A DNA stretch of 64,000 nucleotides from a bacterium (GCA_018435605.1 JAHDNF010000005.1:124001-188000); one strand, 5' to 3'; counted from the stretch's first letter, positions 44,433-53,712 are shown. Numbers and translations are program-made. Notes: a model not told the origin generated them from the letters alone.

Positions 44433-45526
44433 TGACGCTGTTTGAACCCGTAAAAATACTTATAGAAAAATCTGCGCTTGATCTGCCTTACGCGCAAAAA
44501 TTACTGCGCTATTTTTCCGAAACACCGGTGCAGGAAGTGGACGAAATTCAGCAGACAAAGAAAACGCTCCACGACTATTTCTCAAAAAATGTTCTTCTTA
44601 TAACCGATTATAAAGGCGATATTATAAAACGATGTCCGGGAACCCGCGGGGCTTTGTGTTGCAACTACTACGTAGCCAACATAATAAACGGATGTCCTTT
44701 TTACTGCACATACTGTATTTTGCACGATTATATCAATTGCGGATCGGTGATGATATGCGCGAATACGGAAAAATTTTTCGACGAATTGCGTGCAAAAACC
44801 CGTGAGAAATTTTTGCTCAGGCTCGGTACAGGCGAATTGGCGGACAGCTTGGCGTTGGAACCGTTTGTGCATCTGAACGACGAACTGTTGCCGGGGCTTA
44901 AGGAATGCAAAAATGTTGTGCTGGAGCTGAAAACTAAATCGGCTTTCGTGGATTCCATACTTAAGTACGACGTTGCGGATAAGGTTGTCGTAGGCTGGTC
45001 TGTCAATCCGCAGAATATAATAGACACTGACGAATATAAAAGCGCGTCTCTAAAACAACGCATCGAAGCCGCGCGCATCATGGTTCAAAACGGCTATAAG
45101 GTAACTTTTCATTTCGACCCGATAATTCTCGTACCGGATTGGCAGGAACAATACAGGGCGGTCATACGTATGTTGCGCGATTCCATACCGGGCGAACAGG
45201 TTGCGTGGTTAAGTCTTGGCGGATTGCGGTTTACTGCGTCTCTTAGGAAAATCATTCAGGACAGGTTTAAAAAATCCGATATTCTCTCATACGGAGAGTT
45301 CGTACCGTGTCCTGACGGCAAATTACGGTATTTCAGGCCGGTTCGTGTGAATATGTACCGGTTTATGCTGAAAGAAATTATGGCGTGGAACCGGTCGATT
45401 CCTGTATACTTATGCATGGAGTCACAACAGGTTTGGAAACAGGTGTTCGGTAGCCTGCCGCTCGAACGTAGTGCTCTGGCGCACGTATACACGCCGTATC
45501 CTGACACCGATTTACACGAGGAGTAG
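44432..45526 (+). CDS. Spore photoproduct lyase-like radical SAM protein
   Basis: This 364-aa protein has 'GCPFYCTYCIL' with the radical SAM cluster Cys88, Cys92 and Cys95, preceded by 'CPGTRGALCCNYYVANIINGC', the region seen before the CxxxCxxC motif in SplB-type enzymes. 'RLGTGELADSLALEP', 'LELKTKS', 'VVGWSVNPQ' and 'VTFHFDPII' are also SplB-family segments. SplB repairs UV thymine dimers in spores; many non-sporulating bacteria carry relatives of unsettled function. The start shares one base with the stop of the ParB-like gene, with AAGGAA five bases before it. Confidence 0.85.
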   Translation: MTLFEPVKILIEKSALDLPYAQKLLRYFSETPVQEVDEIQQTKKTLHDYFSKNVLLITDYKGDIIKRCPGTRGALCCNYYVANIINGCPFYCTYCILHDYINCGSVMICANTEKFFDELRAKTREKFLLRLGTGELADSLALEPFVHLNDELLPGLKECKNVVLELKTKSAFVDSILKYDVADKVVVGWSVNPQNIIDTDEYKSASLKQRIEAARIMVQNGYKVTFHFDPIILVPDWQEQYRAVIRMLRDSIPGEQVAWLSLGGLRFTASLRKIIQDRFKKSDILSYGEFVPCPDGKLRYFRPVRVNMYRFMLKEIMAWNRSIPVYLCMESQQVWKQVFGSLPLERSALAHVYTPYPDTDLHEE

Positions 45527-45534
45527 CGCATTTT

Positions 45535-46821
45535 ATGAAACTTAGAGCTGTTTTTTACTGTCTTTTGGCGGCCGCTGTTATTATAGCCAACGGATTTTGT
45601 CAGGGAGATACAGCCATACAGCAGTTGGCGCCGGAAGACGAACATTTCATCGCCCAGTTATTTGCTATGGACTTAACGCCGGATGAAATGGAACCCGCGC
45701 AAAAACAACGTATATTCAATTCCATACAGCGTATTCTCGGAATAATTCAAAATAATCCCGAAACCACCCCTGATTTGCTTAAATCTCTAACAGCCAAACA
45801 AATTGCGTTGTTTCCGCAGGAGCGTAAAGCATACCTCGACGCGGCAAGCGTATACATGAAATTCAATGACATGAAAAAAATGCATCAGTTTGCCATACAA
45901 AGCCTTTCCAAACAGTCCCAATTATATACCGGCGACCAATCGCGTCTCGAAGCTACCGCATATACAATGATGGGACAATACCTGCTGGAGACAAAACAGT
46001 TTCCCCGCGCTTACGAAGCGCTCAACAAAGCGTTGATCTTAGAGAAAAGCATTGCTCTGCCGTTTTTCCTTATGGGAAATGTGTGTTTTCAACTGAACAA
46101 ATTCGAAGAGTGCCAGAACGCTTATTCAATAGGGTTTATAACCGATATCGACGCCGCATACCCTGTGGATTTTTTCTTTTACGGAGCGGCATTGCATCGC
46201 AACGGCTTTACAGACAAAGCCAAAGAGATTTTCGAGATCGGCTGTTACCGCTACCCCAACGAACAGGGACTGCCTCTTAATCTGGGTTACGTTCTGCAAC
46301 AGCAGGACAAACTGATTGAATCATATCTGGAATTTTTTCGGGAACAGATCATTTTCGGGCCGCAGGGAACATTCAACAAAGCCGCTCAATTCAATATAGA
46401 TATGCTTTCAGACCTCATACCCCGCCGCAACGACCCGCGCGAAGTGCAAATACTCAATCATATCAACCGGTGGGATACCCTTATGACGCAGGAAAAATTT
46501 GAGCAGGCGCTGGAGGAACTGCAAAAAGCCGTCGATTTGTTCGCGGACTATAACTGGACTCTAAACTTTTTCCTTCAGATGAATTACATGCAACTCAACC
46601 GGTACTCAGACGCCGTTGAGGTGCTGGAAAATATGAACGCGCGCAATCCCCATGTTGTCATCAACTATATTGAACTTGCAAAGGCATATATGTTTCAGGA
46701 TAATACAGATAAGGCGTCGGAATATTTTGCCAAAGCACGCAACGCCAGTCCTGATAACTGGAAACTTAAACAAATGGAACAATCGTTCCAAAACGCATTT
46801 CAACAGGAGCGGGACAACTAA
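45535..46821 (+). CDS. TPR-repeat exported protein
   Basis: This 428-aa protein begins with a signal-like segment (residues 1-20, ending ANGFC). It consists mostly of helical repeats: 'GQYLLETKQFPRAYEALNKALILEK', 'AYSIGFITDIDAAYPVDFFFYGAALHRNGFTDKAKEIFEIGC' and 'ELAKAYMFQDNTDKASEYFAKARNASPDN' fit the 34-residue TPR pattern. Such proteins mediate protein-protein contact in the periplasm. GAGGAG precedes the ATG and the gene follows the radical SAM gene by eight bases, in the same operon. Confidence 0.82.
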   Translation: MKLRAVFYCLLAAAVIIANGFCQGDTAIQQLAPEDEHFIAQLFAMDLTPDEMEPAQKQRIFNSIQRILGIIQNNPETTPDLLKSLTAKQIALFPQERKAYLDAASVYMKFNDMKKMHQFAIQSLSKQSQLYTGDQSRLEATAYTMMGQYLLETKQFPRAYEALNKALILEKSIALPFFLMGNVCFQLNKFEECQNAYSIGFITDIDAAYPVDFFFYGAALHRNGFTDKAKEIFEIGCYRYPNEQGLPLNLGYVLQQQDKLIESYLEFFREQIIFGPQGTFNKAAQFNIDMLSDLIPRRNDPREVQILNHINRWDTLMTQEKFEQALEELQKAVDLFADYNWTLNFFLQMNYMQLNRYSDAVEVLENMNARNPHVVINYIELAKAYMFQDNTDKASEYFAKARNASPDNWKLKQMEQSFQNAFQQERDN

Positions 46822-46823
46822 CT

Positions 46824-47531
46824 ATGCGTATCCATTATATCCAGCATGTGCCTTTCGAGGATACCGCGTATATCGGCGAATGGGCAGTGTTCAAACATCA
46901 CAAACTCACATGTACAAAAATGTTTGAGAATCCTGTATTGCCGCCTGCCGATACAGTCGATTGGCTTATCATAATGGGAGGCCCGATGAGTGTCGGCGAA
47001 GAACGGTTGTACCCGTGGCTTGCGGATGAAAAAAGATATATAGGCCGGTTAATAGAACAGGGTAAACCGGTAGTAGGTATATGCCTTGGCGCTCAGCTTA
47101 TCGCAAACGTACTTGGAGCAAAGGTGTATAGAAATAGGCACAAGGAGATAGGATGGTTTCCTGTCAATCTCACAGCTTCTGCTAAGAAGTCCGCAGTCTT
47201 TTCGCGGTTACCGGATTCTTTTTATGCGTTTCACTGGCACGGCGACACTTTTGATATTCCGTCAGGGGCGTTATGGACAGCGTCCAGCGAAGCCTGCGGG
47301 CATCAGGCATTCGAGTACAATAAAAATGTGGTAGGATTGCAGTTTCATCTGGAATCAACCCGCGAATCTATTTGTAACCTGATTCACAATTGTAGCGCCG
47401 ATATTGACGGGTCGGCATATACGCAAAACGACCGGCAAATTCATCTAAACTTCGATAAAATAGAACGCTCGAATATCCTGCTTATAGAGATATTGGACGA
47501 AATTCAGCGAACTGCGGATACTCAGGATTAG
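46824..47531 (+). CDS. Class I glutamine amidotransferase domain protein
   Basis: This 235-aa protein has the class I glutamine amidotransferase layout: 'LIIMGGPMSVGEE', the nucleophile in 'PVVGICLGAQLIANVLG', 'FHWHGDTF' and the His-Glu pair in 'VGLQFHLEST'. It resembles GMP synthase-like stand-alone amidotransferases of the YfeJ type. The ammonia-accepting partner is not visible next door. AGGAG lies ten bases before the ATG, with a 2-base gap from the TPR gene. Confidence 0.9.
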   Translation: MRIHYIQHVPFEDTAYIGEWAVFKHHKLTCTKMFENPVLPPADTVDWLIIMGGPMSVGEERLYPWLADEKRYIGRLIEQGKPVVGICLGAQLIANVLGAKVYRNRHKEIGWFPVNLTASAKKSAVFSRLPDSFYAFHWHGDTFDIPSGALWTASSEACGHQAFEYNKNVVGLQFHLESTRESICNLIHNCSADIDGSAYTQNDRQIHLNFDKIERSNILLIEILDEIQRTADTQD

Positions 47532-47537
47532 TTTTTT

Positions 47538-48416
47538 ATGGATACAACACAGCACAAAACGCCCTATCACCGGAAACCCAATTGGATACGAACCGACCGG
47601 AGTATTCTTGACCCTGAAGTAGCCAGAGCGGGCAAACTTCTTAAACAGCGGGGCATAAAAACCGTTTGCAAAGAAGCCGCCTGCCCTAACCGTAGCGAAT
47701 GCTGGCGCAACCGGTCGTTTACATTCATTCTTATGGGAAGCCACTGCACGAGGATGTGCCCTTTTTGCAATATCGACGCGACAACTCCGGAACCGCTCGA
47801 CCCTGATGAACCTAATAGGATAGCGCAGTTTGTCAATGATTACACAATCAACCATTGTGTCATAACATCTGTTACCAGAGACGACTTGCCCGACGGCGGT
47901 GCGGATCATTTTTGCAAAACGATAACCGCATTACGAAAAGTATCGCCTGACTTGCCGTTGGAACTGCTGATACCGGATTTCGGGCAGTGGAGCGCTTTTG
48001 ATGAAGTTATCGCCATGCGGCCTGCCGTTCTGGGGCATAACATCGAAACGGTAGAGAGGTTGTATCCGGTAGCGAGGCCGCAATATAAATACGGGCGATG
48101 TCTTGAAATCCTGTCATATTGTAAATCAAAATCCCCTTCCCTTCCTATAAAATCGGCTATTCTCGTCGGACTCGGCGAAACCGCGGACGAAATTCGCTCT
48201 GCCATGCGCGATCTGCGCGAGGCGGCCTGCGATATCGTTTATATCGGCCAGTATCTTGCTCCGTCGAAACGGCATCTTCCTGTAGAAAAATATTATACTC
48301 CTGAGGAATTTTTATCATTTCAAACATACGCAACACAGATCGGGTTTACCGGTTGTGTTGCCGGACCGCTGGTGCGCAGTTCATACCGATCATGGCAGAC
48401 GCTAAAAAGCGTTTAA
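47538..48416 (+). CDS. lipA: Lipoyl synthase
   Basis: This 292-aa radical SAM enzyme inserts two sulfurs into protein-bound octanoyl groups to make lipoate. It has both clusters: the auxiliary motif 'CKEAACPNRSEC' and the radical SAM motif 'CTRMCPFC'. The C-terminal 'GPLVRSSYRS' carries the conserved Arg-Ser-Ser-Tyr that ligates the auxiliary cluster. 'ITSVTRDDLPDGGADHF' is also diagnostic. It begins six bases after the amidotransferase stop. The octanoyltransferase lipB is not in the window. Confidence 0.97.
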   Translation: MDTTQHKTPYHRKPNWIRTDRSILDPEVARAGKLLKQRGIKTVCKEAACPNRSECWRNRSFTFILMGSHCTRMCPFCNIDATTPEPLDPDEPNRIAQFVNDYTINHCVITSVTRDDLPDGGADHFCKTITALRKVSPDLPLELLIPDFGQWSAFDEVIAMRPAVLGHNIETVERLYPVARPQYKYGRCLEILSYCKSKSPSLPIKSAILVGLGETADEIRSAMRDLREAACDIVYIGQYLAPSKRHLPVEKYYTPEEFLSFQTYATQIGFTGCVAGPLVRSSYRSWQTLKSV

Positions 48417-48502
48417 CTATCTGGCAAGCAAATTAAAAACAGCAAATGATGCATCGAATCGAAATTTTATGGGTGTTAAAAATGCACCTGCGTCATTAAA
48501 AA

Positions 48503-48537
48503 GGATACTAATTTTATGGAGTAAAAAATTAGTATCC
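48503..48537. other. 13-bp perfect hairpin before the OsmC gene
   Basis: GGATACTAATTTT (48503-48515) and AAAATTAGTATCC (48525-48537) pair perfectly around a 9-base loop. There is no T-run on the plus strand, so it is a poor terminator for lipA. It lies 78 bases before the osmC ATG and could be a leader structure or a bound operator. Confidence 0.45.
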
Positions 48538-48614
48538 ACTGTTTCATCTCAGGAAAATCAATCTCAAAGTAAGGTGGATTGAAAGAGCTAACCATACACA
48601 GGGAGGGCTGAACT

Positions 48615-49208
48615 ATGAGTATGTTTTCGCATTTCAAACACGATCACGGAAACGCGGTTGTGAAGGAAGGTATGCTCAACGGTGTATGTGTCGAAACTAT
48701 TGAAAATGCTGTTAGCGAAATTAAAGGCGATCCGGAACTGGCTAAATTCAGGTTTCTGTTGAAAAACGTATGGATTGACGGATCCCTGAATCATTCCAGC
48801 ATAGAGAAATTCTACGGAACGAAACAGAAAATAAAACACAACAAGATATTTGAACTGAACGCCGACGAACCTGAACTGATCAGCGGAACCGACTCCTATG
48901 CCAATCCGGCTGAACAATTGCTCCACTCGCTGGCAAGTTGTCTTACAACAACGCTTGTCTATCATGCTTCCTTGCGCAACATAAAGATTGAGGCGTTGCA
49001 GTCGGAAGTGGAAGGCGATATAGATATACGCGGATTCATGGGGCTGTCCAATGAAGTAAGGCGCGGATACGAGCATATCCGAGTACATTTCAAAATCAAA
49101 ACAGACGCGGCTGATTTGGAGAAACTCAAAGAGCTGGCAAAATTTTCTCCGGTGTATGATGTTGTCAGCCGTGGAACCAAAGTCGAGATATTTATCGACC
49201 GGATGTAA
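48615..49208 (+). CDS. OsmC-family protein
   Basis: This 197-aa protein has an N-terminal extension of about 60 residues before the OsmC/Ohr-like domain. The domain contains 'NADEPELISGTDSYANPAEQLLHSLASCLTTTLVYHASLRNI', with the typical 'P.E.LL.SLASC', and 'GDIDIRGFMGL'. Only one Cys of the usual redox pair is obvious in this region, so peroxidase activity is uncertain. GGGAGGG precedes the ATG. It is monocistronic, with hairpins on both sides. Confidence 0.87.
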   Translation: MSMFSHFKHDHGNAVVKEGMLNGVCVETIENAVSEIKGDPELAKFRFLLKNVWIDGSLNHSSIEKFYGTKQKIKHNKIFELNADEPELISGTDSYANPAEQLLHSLASCLTTTLVYHASLRNIKIEALQSEVEGDIDIRGFMGLSNEVRRGYEHIRVHFKIKTDAADLEKLKELAKFSPVYDVVSRGTKVEIFIDRM

Positions 49209-49240
49209 AGCGGGGTTTGTGTACATCTAACCAATTAACG

Positions 49241-49279
49241 GGTAGCGTTGATTTCCCCTTTCGAGAAATCAATGCTACC
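49241..49279. terminator. 15-bp hairpin between convergent osmC and cytosine deaminase genes
   Basis: GGTAGCGTTGATTTC (49241-49255) pairs with GAAATCAATGCTACC (49265-49279) with one G-T position and a 9-base loop. It lies 32 bases after the osmC stop and 50 bases from the stop of the opposite gene. It has no strong T-run, so it may work in both directions or as a barrier. Confidence 0.5.
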
Positions 49280-49329
49280 CCTAATTAATCAACAGTTTGT
49301 TGTTTTGCTGGAGCAATTAGAAATTAGCA

Positions 49330-49764
49330 TCACAGCTCGCCTATATCCTCATACCATAACATAGGATTTTTTTCTATGAATTCGCGCATAAGGTTGATGC
49401 ATTCTTCGTTGCGCAGGTCGACCACAGTTACTCCGTGTGATTCCATGAATTCGCGCGCGCCTGAAAATGTCTGAGATTCCCCGGTAACCACTTTCCTGAT
49501 ACCGAACTGAACCACCGCGCCTGCGCATAAGTAGCACGGCATAAGCGTAGAATATAAGACGGTGTCTTTGTATGATCCGATTCGCCCTGCGTTGCGCAGG
49601 CAATCTATTTCAGCATGAATCACAGGGTCGTTTTCTTGAACACGTTTATTGTGTCCGCGTCCGATGATGCGCCCGCCTTTGACCAGCACCGATCCTATCG
49701 GTATACCGTCTTGCTCCAATCCGATTTTAGCTTCGGTTATCGCTTCTTGAATATATTTATCCAT
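49330..49764 (-). CDS. Cytosine deaminase, FCY1 type
   Basis: This 144-aa zinc enzyme of the cytidine-deaminase superfamily has the metal site His50-Ala-Glu52 and Pro76-Cys77-x-x-Cys80. The C-terminal 'EFIEKNPMLWYEDIGEL' and 'TVLYSTLMPCYLCAGA' match the yeast cytosine deaminase group rather than TadA. It converts cytosine to uracil for pyrimidine salvage, in the cytoplasm. The ATG is at 49764. It is the last gene of a minus-strand run but not functionally linked to the neighbours. Confidence 0.86.
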   Translation of the reverse strand: MDKYIQEAITEAKIGLEQDGIPIGSVLVKGGRIIGRGHNKRVQENDPVIHAEIDCLRNAGRIGSYKDTVLYSTLMPCYLCAGAVVQFGIRKVVTGESQTFSGAREFMESHGVTVVDLRNEECINLMREFIEKNPMLWYEDIGEL

Positions 49765-49851
49765 GTTACCTCCCGCAGTAACGCGCGCGTTCGCGCAGTG
49801 TTATATTGTTCGACGGAGTAATTTCCTATACAATAATTATTGTCGGAACAA

Positions 49852-51117
49852 TCAGGTTTTGAGTTTTTCTTTTTTTGCGGCAGGAAAAAGCACGTTATTG
49901 AGAATCAACCGGTAACCGGGCGAATTTTTATAGAAGATAAGGTTGGTAGGAGCTTCTCCCACCTCGTGGGCGTAATCCTCAGGGTCGTGTCCGGCGTAGA
50001 AGGTAAACGTACCGCGTCCGGCGGTTCCGTGGATATATTTTGCTTTGTTGTATCCTTTTACTTCGCCCATGATTACCACATGATCCTTTATTTTCGATTT
50101 GTCAAAACTGGTTGTCTGACCGAGAAACCCTTTGATGGTACGGCGGTGGCACTGGGTTAACATTGTGGGTATCGGATCGTATTTTGCGGCGAACTCAAAG
50201 AGGGTAAAATCTTCCTTTTCATGAGCGTTTTTGTAATTTTCCATGCTAATGTCTATATCGGAAAATTCATATATCTCAGGACGTGTGATGAGCGAAAAAT
50301 TCTCGAAAGCGAAACATCGTGAATAGTCCAGTCTGCTTAAATAATCCGGATCGACCGGCGTGCCGTCAAGTTCAGACGCGACTATGTCCACGCCTTTTGC
50401 GGCAAGAGCGATATCAAGGGTATCGGTAGCGGCGCACATGGCGAACAAAAACCCGCCTTCGATTACGTATTGCCGGATATTCTCGGCGACCGCGCTTTTT
50501 AGTTGCGGTATGGATGGAAATTCGAATTTACGCACAATCTCCATATTCATTTCCTGAACCGATATATACCACGGCACGTGGCGGTATACGGAATAAAACT
50601 TGCCCATCTGGCCTGTGAAATCTTCGTGATGAAGGTGGAGCCAGTCGTATTGCGAAAGTTTGCCGGTGAGGACTTCTTCATCGAAAATAGTATCGTAAGG
50701 TATTTCCGCATAAGTCAGCGCCAGCATGACAGCGTCGTCCCATGGTTTGAATATCGGAGGCGAATACACGGCAATTTTAGGCGCTTTTTCAAGCATGACC
50801 GTATCCATATTGTTTATGGCTATGGTTTCTTCTATCTGTTTTATCTGAGCGGGCGATACGATTTCGTAGCTCACGCCGCGAAGATTTGCCTGTAAGATCA
50901 GTTGTTTGTTATCTTCAAACAAAAATGAACCGTCTCTATAGTTTAGTAGCCATTTGCCGGTAAGCCCTTGTTGCGGTTCCAGCGCCCAGTACGCCAGCCC
51001 GTACGCTTTGAGGTGGTCTTTCTGTGTGTCGTCCATAGGAATGAGTATTCCGGCGAACGATGGTGCGGATATGGCACAAATAACAACTGATAATATCAAC
51101 AGATACGCTTTTTTCAC
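49852..51117 (-). CDS. Secreted protein of the family often labelled 'asparagine synthetase B'
   Basis: This 421-aa protein has a signal peptide (about residues 1-22, ending PSFA) and then 'ILIPMDDTQKDHLKAYGLAYW', 'GLTGKWLLNYRDGSFL', 'KAPKIAVYSPP....PWDDAVMLALTYAEIPYDTIFDEEVL' and 'YDWLHLHHEDFTGQ'. These match a Bacteroidetes/Omnitrophota-type family commonly annotated as asparagine synthetase B, yet no AsnB ATP or glutaminase motif is present and the protein is exported. 'GGFLFAMCAATDTLDIALA' near residue 230 looks like a nucleophile-elbow turn of a GATase-like fold (inference). It lies nine bases after the TPR lipoprotein gene on the same strand. Confidence 0.75.
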   Translation of the reverse strand: MKKAYLLILSVVICAISAPSFAGILIPMDDTQKDHLKAYGLAYWALEPQQGLTGKWLLNYRDGSFLFEDNKQLILQANLRGVSYEIVSPAQIKQIEETIAINNMDTVMLEKAPKIAVYSPPIFKPWDDAVMLALTYAEIPYDTIFDEEVLTGKLSQYDWLHLHHEDFTGQMGKFYSVYRHVPWYISVQEMNMEIVRKFEFPSIPQLKSAVAENIRQYVIEGGFLFAMCAATDTLDIALAAKGVDIVASELDGTPVDPDYLSRLDYSRCFAFENFSLITRPEIYEFSDIDISMENYKNAHEKEDFTLFEFAAKYDPIPTMLTQCHRRTIKGFLGQTTSFDKSKIKDHVVIMGEVKGYNKAKYIHGTAGRGTFTFYAGHDPEDYAHEVGEAPTNLIFYKNSPGYRLILNNVLFPAAKKEKLKT

Positions 51118-51126
51118 TTTGATCCT

Positions 51127-53634
51127 TTACATAGGCGGTGTCAGGGCATGCCCTGTGCGTTGTGTTTCGATTTTTTTACGCACGATATCGGAATCGTAAC
51201 TGTCAGGATACAAACTGAGCAGTTCGACGTATTCAAGTTCGTCGAGTTCACTGCCTGCGATTTTTTCGCGCAGTTCTATTCTCAAGTGCATAGCCCATGC
51301 GCCTAAGGCCGAATCAGGGTTATCGCGCGCAATGTCGGACAATTTTGAAAACGCTTTGTCATACTGGTTGTTGCGGACATACAACCGAAACAGGCGCAAA
51401 CGGATATCTTGTATGTACGGAGCGGATGGGTTTAAAGATGTCAGTTTCTCGAATCCCTCGATAGCTTCCGGTATGTTGTCTGCCCACAAAGAAAACTCCG
51501 CTTTTATCCATTGTTCGGTCAACTGCTCGTTTTTAAAAGCGCCGATAAGAGCTATCAGTTTACGAAATTCTACTGCGTCACGAGCTTCTTTGGAATGGGC
51601 GTATAACCGGCACAGATATTCAAGATTTTCCAGAGCTTTATCAAATTTTCCGTCGAACAAATGCGCCAGCGCAAGGCCGTATACCGCGGATATATATTCG
51701 GCGCCGGCGTTTTTGCCGATTGTAGCGTAAGTGTCTGCCGCGGCTAAAAACTGTCTGTTCAACATGGCTATTTTTGCGTTGAGCAATATGCATGACGCGG
51801 ACGGTTTGACGATATTTCGAAGCACATCCGCCGCCTGATCGGTGTATCCGGATTCAAGAAGCGCTCTGGCGTACAGATAATTGTTACGCGCCCTCGGGTA
51901 CTCCTGCAATATACGCAATGACTCCTTAGCCTGCCCTTGTTTAATAAGCAATTCTGCTCGTTTTTGAACTGCGTTTCCAAATACCGGCGAATCCGCTGGC
52001 AGTAAATCCAGAAGATCGGAACCTTCTTTGTAAAAGCCGGCTTCTTCCAGTGTTCCGACAACCGCCATCAGTTCGTTGTGTTTATCCGGCGACAAATGAA
52101 AAAAAGAGGTGAAAAACGGAATTGAACGGGCATAATTTCCTATTTCCGAGGCAAATACATAAAGGCAGTAATAAATGTTGCTTTTGTCTTCGGCAGAGAG
52201 CTGTGATTTTCGTTCGTCTAAAAGCATTTCAAGCTGATCTATAACATCCGTAACCATAGTTTGTTCTGTAAAAGTATTTTTCAAGGAAAAATAAAGTTGA
52301 GCGGGTTTGATAAGCCCGCGGGTTTGCGATTCCAAAATTTCAATCGCCGCGAGTCGGTACTCGTTCTGGCCTATATAATATTTGATCAGCTCAACCGCCG
52401 CGTATTTTTCGTTGCGGGCGATCTGTTTGCCTTCAAGATACATCTGTTCAGCTTCTTTTGAAAGCCCGTATCGCTCGAACATTTTTGCAACATAAAAATA
52501 GGAATTGAAATTTTTGTTTTCCGAAAACGACACGTATTTTCGTAAAGCGTCTATCCCTTGCTCGTCTCTGCCGGTTTTCAGTTCTATTTCCGCCAGACGC
52601 TGGTACCACTGGGGTTGAGGGATATAATCTTTTAGGAGAGCCTGATACGTCTCGCGCGCAAGATCGTAATTTTCTGTCTGCATATACAAAAGAGCACGGT
52701 ATTCGACAGCCTCTTTTGATGTATCCGTGCCAAGAATATGAATGGCTTTATCTAATTCATTAGCTCCGCCGTATATCTTCGACAGCAGGCAACGCTGTTT
52801 TCCTGTAGGCGGTTTTTCAGACCGTTTTATCATGTTGGCAATATCTGCGTCGGTAATACGGTTTTCTTTGTACAGGGATGACAATTTGTGGGCGAGAACA
52901 TCTGTAAGATGCGGATAATTGTCGGACATAACAAATGAGTATGCCAGCGCGTCTTTGTATCTGCCAAGTTGAGTTAGTGTGGTAATCGCCACGTTGAACA
53001 AACCGTAATTATTTAGGATGTGTTCTTTTTCAGCGTTAAAAAATCCGTTGAAATATTCGTTTGCGTTCTCAAGTTGATGAACAGTTTCGAGCATATGGCG
53101 CAGTACGGTATCATGGTATTGTTTAGATGCCAGCAGTTCGGTATACAGGGAGTATGCTTCCTCGTGCAGTCCGGCTGTATCGAGTTTACGGGCGAGGGTA
53201 TATTTTTGAGCGTCGGTAGGGGACAGCAGATATAGTTGCCGGTGCACGCTAACCAGATCTTGATAGCGCCGTTGCGATTCAAGCAAAGACGCATATTGAT
53301 ACAATAGAAACTGCATGACCTGATTGTCTTTTTGCTGAGATATTAAAGAGCCGAAAACATCGGTTTGCGCAAGGTCGGTGTGAAGGATATTGATACAAGA
53401 ATCAAACTGTTCGGAGGCAAGACTGCGTTGTTCGGGCAGTAATTCCATGGATTTTCTCAATCGGGAGAAAATAATGGCCGCTGTGCCGGTCTCGCCTTTT
53501 CGGTATAGTTCTTGAGCGCGCGATAAATCGGAAGCATCGGAAGCGTCCGCAACAGCGGAAAAATTACTGCAGGCCGACATACAAAAGAGTATGCCTAAAA
53601 AAATGTAGGTTGATCCTTTTAGCAATCGTCCCAT
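51127..53634 (-). CDS. Large TPR lipoprotein
   Basis: This 835-aa protein has a lipoprotein signal ending 'LFCMSAC' (Cys22). The rest is a chain of helix-turn-helix repeats, for example 'AQELYRKGETGTAAIIFSRL', 'EMFERYGLSKEAEQMYLEGKQIA' and 'LALAHLFDGKFDKALENLEYLCRLY', in keeping with about 15 or more TPR units. It is expected to be tethered to a membrane facing the periplasm as a scaffold. An extended -10 promoter is seen upstream. The 3' neighbour is the 'asparagine synthetase B'-like secreted protein, a plausible partner. Confidence 0.83.
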   Translation of the reverse strand: MGRLLKGSTYIFLGILFCMSACSNFSAVADASDASDLSRAQELYRKGETGTAAIIFSRLRKSMELLPEQRSLASEQFDSCINILHTDLAQTDVFGSLISQQKDNQVMQFLLYQYASLLESQRRYQDLVSVHRQLYLLSPTDAQKYTLARKLDTAGLHEEAYSLYTELLASKQYHDTVLRHMLETVHQLENANEYFNGFFNAEKEHILNNYGLFNVAITTLTQLGRYKDALAYSFVMSDNYPHLTDVLAHKLSSLYKENRITDADIANMIKRSEKPPTGKQRCLLSKIYGGANELDKAIHILGTDTSKEAVEYRALLYMQTENYDLARETYQALLKDYIPQPQWYQRLAEIELKTGRDEQGIDALRKYVSFSENKNFNSYFYVAKMFERYGLSKEAEQMYLEGKQIARNEKYAAVELIKYYIGQNEYRLAAIEILESQTRGLIKPAQLYFSLKNTFTEQTMVTDVIDQLEMLLDERKSQLSAEDKSNIYYCLYVFASEIGNYARSIPFFTSFFHLSPDKHNELMAVVGTLEEAGFYKEGSDLLDLLPADSPVFGNAVQKRAELLIKQGQAKESLRILQEYPRARNNYLYARALLESGYTDQAADVLRNIVKPSASCILLNAKIAMLNRQFLAAADTYATIGKNAGAEYISAVYGLALAHLFDGKFDKALENLEYLCRLYAHSKEARDAVEFRKLIALIGAFKNEQLTEQWIKAEFSLWADNIPEAIEGFEKLTSLNPSAPYIQDIRLRLFRLYVRNNQYDKAFSKLSDIARDNPDSALGAWAMHLRIELREKIAGSELDELEYVELLSLYPDSYDSDIVRKKIETQRTGHALTPPM

Positions 53635-53703
53635 GCATTCCTTTCCGTCTCTGCCAGAATAAATATCAGAGAAATTACCGGCTATAATAACTTAACCGTC
53701 TCA

Positions 53704-53712
53704 ATTATACCA
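53704..53712 (-). promoter_or_regulatory. Extended -10 promoter upstream of the TPR lipoprotein gene
   Basis: On the minus strand, TGGTATAAT combines a TGn extension with a perfect TATAAT (53709-53704). No convincing -35 hexamer is seen, which is tolerated in extended -10 promoters. A start near 53697 leaves a leader of about 63 bases. Confidence 0.42.

Noticed and set aside
49330-49764. tRNA adenosine deaminase TadA
   Set aside because: The C-terminal 'WYEDIGEL' and the overall pattern match FCY1-type cytosine deaminases better than TadA.
49852-51117. Asparagine synthetase B
   Set aside because: No ATP-pyrophosphatase or glutaminase N-terminal Cys motif and a signal peptide is present, so the name is not supported.
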